Positions 27,649 through 34,448 of a DNA stretch of 34,448 nucleotides are shown here, piece after piece (the stretch's first letter is position 1; the number at the start of each line of letters is the position of its first letter). Below the pieces are notes generated by a model. That model saw only the letters and a list, made by a program, of their open reading frames with translations. It was not told where the DNA came from and did no database searches. The position numbers and the translations under genes were made by a program. The stretch is from Calditrichota bacterium. GTDB taxonomy: Bacteria; Calditrichota; Calditrichia; RBG-13-44-9. The DNA lies in NCBI GenBank assembly GCA_024276455.1, contig JAJRXE010000091.1:1-34448 (forward strand), in the 5' to 3' direction.

Positions 27649-30447
27649 TCAAAAATCCACCGGGAACTCTCCCAGCGAGAAGTTCTTTTTCAGCATTCCG
27701 GCATCCCAGGGGGAAGGGGGTTGAGGTTGGGGTGCCGGAAAGGCCGCTTCGAGTTCGAAATTTAAGCGCTGCGCCGCCGGCTTCAAATCCGCAATGAGCC
27801 AGAGGGACACCTGTCCTTTCCACCCTTTCTTCCCCTTTTGCTCAAGACGAATCGTTCCCTCGCTGCTTCCGGTGAGAAGATCGAAAACCGTCCAGCTCCA
27901 CTTACCATCTTGCTTTTCGACCCGGACCGGGAGGCTTTGCTTTCCGAATTTTGCCGTCACCAGCGGTAAATCCTGGCCGGAAAAATCACTCTGCGGTTCC
28001 AGCAACACAGCAAGCTGCAGGCGTTGCGCCTCAGCGGGCCGTTTCAAATGCACGGAAAACTTCAGGCGGTTCTTCTTCCGCCGCGGCTCTACCCGGGCTT
28101 GAATTTCCGGAAGTTCCCGCCCAACCAGACGGCGTTTCAGATCAAGAACCGGAACTGTTTGTCCGTCCACCGTGATCCGGCGAATTTTTTCCGGATTCAG
28201 CAGCCGGAGCGAAACATCGGTGGCCAGGACTTCCAGCGTTATTTCTCCAGAATCCCGGGAAGCCACACGATAAGTCGCCCCACCCAGCAGCGGGTGGGTG
28301 GCTTCTTCCAGCGGATAAAGCTCGTACACTGCGGTTTCGTACCCCTGCAGGGGAATTTCCAGCACAGCTCCGGCGGCGTAAAGTTGGGGGGCTACCCAAT
28401 GGGTCGGGTAAATGCGCTCTAATACCAGCGAAGCGGCCCTCTCGTCCACACCGGCAGCGGGATCCAGCTTCACCCGCAGCACCTGCGACCGGATGAAGGG
28501 GTTGCGAGCCGCCAGAATGATCCGCGTCCCGGCGGCGTGTAAATAGCCGTAAGGCTGCCGTTTGCCCGGATCGCCGCCAACCATTTCGGTGTGCTTTAGA
28601 ACCTCGAAGCGGTCTTTCGCCCAGCGAATGGAGCGGGCAATCGCCTGCCACTCGCCCTCCGTCAGCAAATCGGGCGAAATGTACAGCTCCCACATGGACA
28701 CGCCGCGAGCAACGTACAGCAGGGCGTTGTCGGTGAATTTGTCCAGCGGCTCCCGCTCGCCGCCCAATTTTTGCAAATGCCCTTTGATGATGCCGTGAGT
28801 CATTAAATTGGCAATGGGAAACCAGAAATCCTGCTTTACCAGGTCGTCGTACAGCACAAAGTCGCGGTAGGTGATGGCCGCGTCCCGCCGGCTGATGGAG
28901 GGTACGTCGGCGTAACCGTAGTCGTACCCCTGCATCCAGATCTGATTGGCGTACTTCAGCCACCAGGGACTCAACCAGGTTCCGGAGGTAATGTTTAAGA
29001 AAACCTCCGGATTGGCTTCTCGCACCGCCTGACACATGGCGATGGTGGAATCCATGACCGCCCGGCGGGAGTAAATTCCCACCGGATGCCCATGATCCGC
29101 CTCGCTACAGGAGAATTGAATCCCGTCCCATTTAAAATAAGCCACGGCTTGATTTTTGACCATGGCGGTGACCCGTTTTTTGAACAGCTGGCTGTAATTG
29201 CGCCCCGCCAGGCACAACTGGTCGCCCACCACTTCGTAACCGTGGGATTTCATCCAATTGATGCGCCAATCGCGGTGGGAATAACCGCCAATGGGACCAA
29301 ACCAGATGCCCAGCCGGGTGCCGTCCCGGGCCAATTCTTCCGCCAGTGGTTTCAACCCGTGGGGAAATTCTTTTTTCCGCAGCACCCAGTCGCTGCGATA
29401 CACATCCCAACCATCGTCCAGCACAAAGGCGTCTAAGCGAAGGTCGTACTTTTCCACCATGTTTTTGCGGAACAGCCCGATGATGCGGCGAATGTTGCTT
29501 TCATTCAGAATATTAAGCGAATCCTGCACCATTTCCGGTGCCCGCAGGTCGTACCAGGTGTTGTAAAGCAGGTAGGGACGCAGCGGCGCCACCCGCAGCG
29601 TCTCCAGGTAGCGAGCGAACCACTGCTTCAGGTAAGGATTGGGGGTAAGCCCCACCACCACCCATTCGGATTCCAGCCAGTCGGATTCGATTTTCTTTCC
29701 CACGAATCGGCTACAGCTCAGGCGGACGGTTTGTTCATCCAGGAACTGCAGATTGTTCTCCGCGGTGGGATATTCCATTCCTGCGAACGCTCCCCCGTCG
29801 CCAACGAGCAGGGCAACCGGTTGACCGTAGCCGCCTGTTTTTACCACCTGCGAAACGTTTTCGACCCTTCCCTCACGAGCGCCCATTTTTCGCAGAAAAT
29901 GGAGTCCCTGGACGGTATCCCGGATGCTGACCCGCCGTTTCAGAAAAAAAGCATCCCTTTCCAGACAGTAAGTCAATCGCAGATCGAACGGATTATTCGT
30001 CCCCCGGAAATACAGACGCAGGCAAATATTTCCGTCCCGATCTTTTTCCAGTTCCTTACGCAGGAAACGAAAATCGCGGGCAGTAAATATCACCGGATTC
30101 TCCGAGTTGTTCACTCTCCCGGGTGCCCGCCAGCCGGTCCACATGACGTTGAGAGCAAAATCGCCGTCCAGTTGCAGTTGCAGCGGGGCGGTGTGGTACC
30201 TGGCCGACCATTCCGGTCGGGTGGACAATTTTTCGGCCTGCAATTGCCCTCCGGAAATTTCCACGACACAGGCAATTTTTTCGTTGCCAAATTTGATGGT
30301 GGTATTCGCCGGCTGGGCCTTCGCCGCCCGGTAACCCACACCGACTGTGAGAAGTAAAAGGATACCGATTAAGAACCAGCGTTTTGCCGGGACAATGGTA
30401 TTCCTTCCTGAAGGCGAATTAAAAAGATTAAAGGGAGTTGTTTTCAT
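27649..30447 (-). CDS. Exported clan GH-D (GH36/alpha-galactosidase-like) glycoside hydrolase
   Basis: Signal peptide ...VGYRAAKA|QPANTT; LDAFVLDDGWD, RLGIWFGPIGGYS, AYFKWDGIQF (nucleophile-type KWD), QIWMQGYDYG. Confidence 0.8.
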   Translation of the reverse strand: MKTTPFNLFNSPSGRNTIVPAKRWFLIGILLLLTVGVGYRAAKAQPANTTIKFGNEKIACVVEISGGQLQAEKLSTRPEWSARYHTAPLQLQLDGDFALNVMWTGWRAPGRVNNSENPVIFTARDFRFLRKELEKDRDGNICLRLYFRGTNNPFDLRLTYCLERDAFFLKRRVSIRDTVQGLHFLRKMGAREGRVENVSQVVKTGGYGQPVALLVGDGGAFAGMEYPTAENNLQFLDEQTVRLSCSRFVGKKIESDWLESEWVVVGLTPNPYLKQWFARYLETLRVAPLRPYLLYNTWYDLRAPEMVQDSLNILNESNIRRIIGLFRKNMVEKYDLRLDAFVLDDGWDVYRSDWVLRKKEFPHGLKPLAEELARDGTRLGIWFGPIGGYSHRDWRINWMKSHGYEVVGDQLCLAGRNYSQLFKKRVTAMVKNQAVAYFKWDGIQFSCSEADHGHPVGIYSRRAVMDSTIAMCQAVREANPEVFLNITSGTWLSPWWLKYANQIWMQGYDYGYADVPSISRRDAAITYRDFVLYDDLVKQDFWFPIANLMTHGIIKGHLQKLGGEREPLDKFTDNALLYVARGVSMWELYISPDLLTEGEWQAIARSIRWAKDRFEVLKHTEMVGGDPGKRQPYGYLHAAGTRIILAARNPFIRSQVLRVKLDPAAGVDERAASLVLERIYPTHWVAPQLYAAGAVLEIPLQGYETAVYELYPLEEATHPLLGGATYRVASRDSGEITLEVLATDVSLRLLNPEKIRRITVDGQTVPVLDLKRRLVGRELPEIQARVEPRRKKNRLKFSVHLKRPAEAQRLQLAVLLEPQSDFSGQDLPLVTAKFGKQSLPVRVEKQDGKWSWTVFDLLTGSSEGTIRLEQKGKKGWKGQVSLWLIADLKPAAQRLNFELEAAFPAPQPQPPSPWDAGMLKKNFSLGEFPVDF

Positions 30448-30633
30448 GAGAGGCCTCCGGGATTTTTTAATTTTATAAAATATTGTTTACTTTCCAAATT
30501 TTTTATTTGGACAAAAATAGCAATTTTTCGTAAATTATCAAATAAATTTTTTTGAATTTCACCGCAGGCGGGAAGAAATGTGTCGAATTGTTGAAAGATG
30601 CCAAAAAAGGATGGTTATTTTACATTACCTGTC

Positions 30634-30694
30634 ACCCCTACGGGGTTTCGTCTTTTGGTGCCGTTCATTTACAAACAGGGCACTCCTAACGGAG
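30634..30694. repeat. Candidate REP/BIME-like double-hairpin intergenic repeat
   Basis: ACCCCTACGGGGT (30634-30646) and CTCCTAACGGAG (30683-30694) hairpins plus GTGCC...GGCAC pairing around tttacaaacag. Confidence 0.45.
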
Positions 30695-30820
30695 GGCAAA
30701 ATCGAACCAATCCGAACAATTGTCAATTTTATTTCCCAGAACCCGGTCGGGACGAAACGTCCTTAAGAATCCTTAATTCCCCCCCACAAATTCCATTCAT
30801 CCTGACCCAAAAAATTCCGC

Positions 30821-33184
30821 TTAAAACTGCAAGTGCTCGGTGCGACGAATGATTTCTTCCTGCAATTCCGGCGTCAGATCCACAAAATAATCGCTGTAAC
30901 CGGCCACCCGCACAATCAGATCGCGATAACTTTCCGGATCTTTCTGGGCTTTGCGCAGGGTCTCCGCCGTCACCACGTTAAACTGAATATGGTGTCCGTC
31001 CAGGTAGAAATAACTGCGAATCAGGTGCGCCAGCTTGCTAATACCCTCGTCATCTGCCAGCAGCTGGGGGGTAAATTTTTGGTTCAACAGAGTTCCGCCG
31101 GTACGCACGTGGTCAATTTTGGCGGCGGATTTAATCACGGCGGTCGGTCCCTGGCGGTCGGCTCCCTGCACCGGCGAGATGCCTTCCGAGAGCGGCGTGC
31201 GGGCTTTCCGTCCGTCCGGGGTGGCACCCACCTTGCTGCCAAAGTACACGTGCACCGTGGTGGGGAGCAAATTCACCCGGTAATGCCCACCTTTGGTGTT
31301 CGGCCTCCCGTCAATGGCCTGAAAATAGGATTCGAACACCCGCACCAGAATCGCGTCCGCGTAATCGTCGTCGTTGCCGTATTTAGGGGTGTCGTTCACC
31401 AGCAGGTGGCGAAATGATTCGAAGCCCTCAAAATTGCGCTGCAACGCCAGCAAATATTCCCCCATGGAGATGGTCTGACGGTCGAACACATGGAATTTCA
31501 GGGCGGTCAACGAATCGGTGACTGTGCCGGTACCCACTCCCTGAATGTAGGAACTGTTGTACCGTGCGCCGCCGTCGTGGTAATCTTTCCCTTTTGCAAT
31601 GCAATCGTCGATGAGCAGGGACAGGAACGGCGCTGGCATGTAGCGGGCGTAAATTCGCTCAATAATGCGGTTGCTCTTTATTTTTACATCGATGAAATAA
31701 TTCAATTGTCGTTCGAACGCCTCGTAAAGCTCTTCGAATGTTTTAAAAGCAGTCGGATCGCCGGTGGCAATCCCCACTTTTTTTCCGCTTAAAGGATCAA
31801 CCCCATTGTTCAGAGTAATTTCCAGCACTTTAACCAGGTTAAAATAGCCGGTGAGAATGTAGCTCTCTTTTCCGAACGCCCCGGCTTCCACACAGCCGCT
31901 GGCTCCGCCGGTGCGGGCATCCACCACCGATTTGCCCTGGCGAATTAGCTCCTGAATAATGGCATCCGTATTGAAAATGGAAGGTTGCCCGAAACCGGTA
32001 CGTACTATTTTAAGGGCCCGTTTCAAAAATCGATCGGGATTTTTTTTGCTAATCTGCACCATGGAACTGGGCTGCAGAAGGCGCATTTTTTCGATGACGT
32101 CCAGAATCAGGTAGGAGAGCTCGTTCACGGCATCCTCGCCGTTGGGCTTCACGCCTCCCACATTAATTAAAGCGAAATCGGTGTACGTATTGCTCTCCTG
32201 GGCGGTGACTCCCACCTTGGGCGGCGCGGGCTGATTGTTGAATTTCACCCAGAAGGCCTGCAACAATTCTTTGATCTGATCTCTGGTAAATGTGCCGTTT
32301 TCCAGGTCGCGCTGGTAAAAGGGATAAAGATGCTGGTCCAGCCGGCCGGGATTGAAGGCATCCCAGGTGTTCAACTCCGTAATCACACCCAGATGCACAA
32401 ACCAGTAGTATTGCAGGGCTTCCCAGAAATTCCGGGGCGGATGAGCCGGCACCTGCTCGCAAATTTCCGCCATGCGGCGCAGTTCTTCTTTGCGCTGGGT
32501 GTCTTCTTCCTCCCGGGCCATCTGGCGCAGTTTTTCGGCATGGCGGCGGGCAAACTGAATCAACGCCTCGGCGGCAATGGCCATGGCGCGCAGTTCTTCC
32601 CGCTTCTCAAACGCCTCCGGATCGTTAAAAAAGTCCAGCCGATCGATTCGTTCTTCAATTTCCCGAATGAAATCGAGCATTCCTTTGCGGTAAATCTTGT
32701 CGTCCAGCACGGTGTGCCCCGGCGCCCGCTGTTCCATGAATTCCGTGAACACCCCGGCCTGGTAGGCGGCTTTCCACTCCTCGTCCACCTCGTTAAAAAT
32801 GCGCTCCCGAATGGTACGTCCCTGCCAAAAGGGAATAATTTCTTCCCGGTAAATCCGCCGGGTTTCTTCATCCACCCGGTAAGGGATTTTAGGACGGGAA
32901 TTCAGGATTTCCAGATCGTCCAGCGAGTGCAGGCAAATTTCCGGGTAAGTGGGGGTGGCTTTAGGCGCCGGACCGCGCTCCCCCACGATCAACTCGCCCT
33001 CGTTAATACAAATTTCTTTGTTCTCCAGAATGTATTTAAATGCCAGCGCCCGAGCAACCGGAACGGACACCCGGTCCGCCTGACCGCTCCGGTAAAACTC
33101 GGTTAGCAATTTCGCCCGTTCTGGAGAGATGCTCGGCTGGGCTTTCAAACTTTGTTCCCGCAACTTTCTGATGCGTTCATTCAT
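30821..33184 (-). CDS. hypD: Glycyl radical enzyme, trans-4-hydroxy-L-proline dehydratase (HypD)-like
   Basis: 787 aa; active-site GGASGCVEAGAFGKESYILTGYFN; glycyl radical loop VRVAGYSDYF; N-terminal ELIVGERGPAPKATPTYPE. Active-site residue spacing fits HypD (see findings). Confidence 0.82.
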   Translation of the reverse strand: MNERIRKLREQSLKAQPSISPERAKLLTEFYRSGQADRVSVPVARALAFKYILENKEICINEGELIVGERGPAPKATPTYPEICLHSLDDLEILNSRPKIPYRVDEETRRIYREEIIPFWQGRTIRERIFNEVDEEWKAAYQAGVFTEFMEQRAPGHTVLDDKIYRKGMLDFIREIEERIDRLDFFNDPEAFEKREELRAMAIAAEALIQFARRHAEKLRQMAREEEDTQRKEELRRMAEICEQVPAHPPRNFWEALQYYWFVHLGVITELNTWDAFNPGRLDQHLYPFYQRDLENGTFTRDQIKELLQAFWVKFNNQPAPPKVGVTAQESNTYTDFALINVGGVKPNGEDAVNELSYLILDVIEKMRLLQPSSMVQISKKNPDRFLKRALKIVRTGFGQPSIFNTDAIIQELIRQGKSVVDARTGGASGCVEAGAFGKESYILTGYFNLVKVLEITLNNGVDPLSGKKVGIATGDPTAFKTFEELYEAFERQLNYFIDVKIKSNRIIERIYARYMPAPFLSLLIDDCIAKGKDYHDGGARYNSSYIQGVGTGTVTDSLTALKFHVFDRQTISMGEYLLALQRNFEGFESFRHLLVNDTPKYGNDDDYADAILVRVFESYFQAIDGRPNTKGGHYRVNLLPTTVHVYFGSKVGATPDGRKARTPLSEGISPVQGADRQGPTAVIKSAAKIDHVRTGGTLLNQKFTPQLLADDEGISKLAHLIRSYFYLDGHHIQFNVVTAETLRKAQKDPESYRDLIVRVAGYSDYFVDLTPELQEEIIRRTEHLQF

Positions 33185-33187
33185 GAT

Positions 33188-34006
33188 TTACCCTCCAATT
33201 CTTACCGCGAAACCCTCCTGCTCCACCAGTTGGCGCAAGGCTTCCAGCTGCTCCTCCGACTGCATTTTGTGCTTCCCCGCCCGCAATTCCATTCCAAATT
33301 TCGGGTATTTCGCCTCTCCAATGGGATTATATGGCAACAGATCAATTCGTCGAATCGCAGGAAATTTCTTCAAATATCGGGCAATTTGCAAGAGATTTTC
33401 TGGCGAATCGGTGAATCCGGGAATTAAAGCTACCCGGACAATAATTTTCGCTCCTGCTTGAACTAATTTTTCTAGATTCTGCAAAATCAAGCGGTTGGAA
33501 ACACCGGTGTACTTCCGGTGAAGTTTGCCGTCCAGCAACTTCAGATCGTAAAGGAACAGGTCGGTCAGGGGAACGATTCGCTCTAACGTTTCCCAGGAAG
33601 CGTAACCGGTGGTGTCCACGGTGGTGTGAAGGTCCCGTGTCTTGCATTCCTGCAGGAGAGCTTCCAGGAAATCGATCTGCAACAAGGGCTCCCCGCCGGA
33701 AAAGGTAACACCCCCACCGGAACGATCGTAAAAGATCACATCCTTTTCAATTTCCCGCAGCACTTCCGCCACCGTCACCTCCCAACCAATGGTTTCCTCC
33801 CCTTCCTGAAACGATCGTCCGTTGGCATCCTGCAGCACCGGTCGCCTTACCGTTTGAGGGTGCCGTTCCCGGCTTTCCGGATTGTGGCACCACCAGCAAT
33901 CCAGCGGACACCCTTTTAAAAACACGGTGGTGCGAATTCCCGGTCCGTCGTGCACGGCGTATTTTTTCAGATCGAAAATGATCCCTTTTACCTGTGTTAT
34001 TTCCAA
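33188..34006 (-). CDS. Glycyl radical enzyme activase (radical SAM)
   Basis: YAVHDGPGIRTTVFLKGCPLDCWWCHNPES (CxxxCxxC), GGGVTFSGGEPLLQ, LIPGFTDS; ends 3 nt before the GRE start. Confidence 0.93.
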   Translation of the reverse strand: MEITQVKGIIFDLKKYAVHDGPGIRTTVFLKGCPLDCWWCHNPESRERHPQTVRRPVLQDANGRSFQEGEETIGWEVTVAEVLREIEKDVIFYDRSGGGVTFSGGEPLLQIDFLEALLQECKTRDLHTTVDTTGYASWETLERIVPLTDLFLYDLKLLDGKLHRKYTGVSNRLILQNLEKLVQAGAKIIVRVALIPGFTDSPENLLQIARYLKKFPAIRRIDLLPYNPIGEAKYPKFGMELRAGKHKMQSEEQLEALRQLVEQEGFAVRIGG

Positions 34007-34148
34007 TCTACTACCCGCTGTAGAATTCGTTTCCTCTAATATCGGATGATTCGTCGCAAAAGGAAAGTTCTAAATAACTTAACCAGCTTCCACGCCAAGG
34101 ATCAAGATTCTAAAAAAGAGGGAATTTGATTTCATTCTTCACTATTTT

Positions 34149-34448
34149 TCAGGGAAGAAGGAATTTCAACCAATCGCTCGCCGTTTTGCTGGGAAATAAG
34201 TGAGCCAATCCCTTTTTCTCCCACACCTGCCGCAATCCAGCCGGATCGTACCGGCTCCCTACCAGCCACCCGGCAATCTGTTCCCATTCGGTTTTTGCGG
34301 TGGCGGCATGTCGCAAAAGCGCGCGGCGAATGATTCCGTCCCGTACGATGAGTTCCACTTGCAGAGTTTGTCTGCCCCAGCGGGCGGTTTTTCGCAGCAC
34401 AAAACGGGGCGATTCTCCAAAACACCATTTCCAGGTGCGGTACTTTCG
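34149..34448 (-). CDS. Lipoate-protein ligase, C-terminal domain (partial, N-terminus beyond window)
   Basis: Translation open to the edge: RKYRTWKWCFGESPRFVLRKTARWGRQTLQVELIVRDGIIRRALL...IAGWLVGSRYDPAGLRQVW resembles the W-x-W-x-x-G-x-SP-x-F C-terminal domain of LplA/LplJ. Confidence 0.65.
   Translation of the reverse strand, partial: RKYRTWKWCFGESPRFVLRKTARWGRQTLQVELIVRDGIIRRALLRHAATAKTEWEQIAGWLVGSRYDPAGLRQVWEKKGLAHLFPSKTASDWLKFLLP

Noticed and set aside
28142-29035. 297-aa minus-strand ORF
   Set aside because: Alternate frame inside the glycosidase gene; Arg/Gly-rich composition with no domain.
1-34448. CRISPR array, prophage, transposon or defence island
   Set aside because: No regularly spaced repeats, no integrase/transposase or phage structural genes; the HNH gene alone is not evidence of a defence system.

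Overview
34.4-kb chromosomal window, almost fully coding and nearly all on the minus strand. It looks like an anaerobic, SprA-bearing lineage of the FCB type (Calditrichota/KSB1-like, by inference from gene content only; no rRNA in the window). Main blocks: (i) a partial surface protein with a peptidase-MA-like HExxH domain, a TolB/PD40 propeller and an Omp85-like barrel (1-3106); (ii) a short lipoprotein on the plus strand; (iii) a fused class I fumarase; (iv) a tight minus-strand run encoding SprA, an M28 glutaminyl-cyclase-like enzyme, PrmA, an anchor-type lipoprotein, a BNR-repeat protein with a sorting-type C-terminal domain, and two PorV/PorQ-like barrels, which looks like a type IX secretion (T9SS)-associated locus; (v) a housekeeping run trpS-scpA-scpB-rluB-cmk; (vi) HNH nuclease, M29 aminopeptidase, TPR protein and tRNA-Arg(CCT); (vii) a sodium/solute symporter and a clan GH-D (GH36-like) glycosidase; (viii) a glycyl radical enzyme that fits trans-4-hydroxyproline dehydratase (HypD) with an activase lacking the Cys-rich insert; (ix) the C-terminus of a lipoate-protein ligase. 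Most interesting: the sprA/glutaminyl-cyclase/PorV cluster combined with Gln at predicted +1 of four signal-peptide substrates (a 'Q-rule' signature); two adjacent 20-bp palindromes with compensatory differences, one containing the prmA stop codon; and the ferredoxin-less HypD activase. No CRISPR, prophage or transposase was seen.
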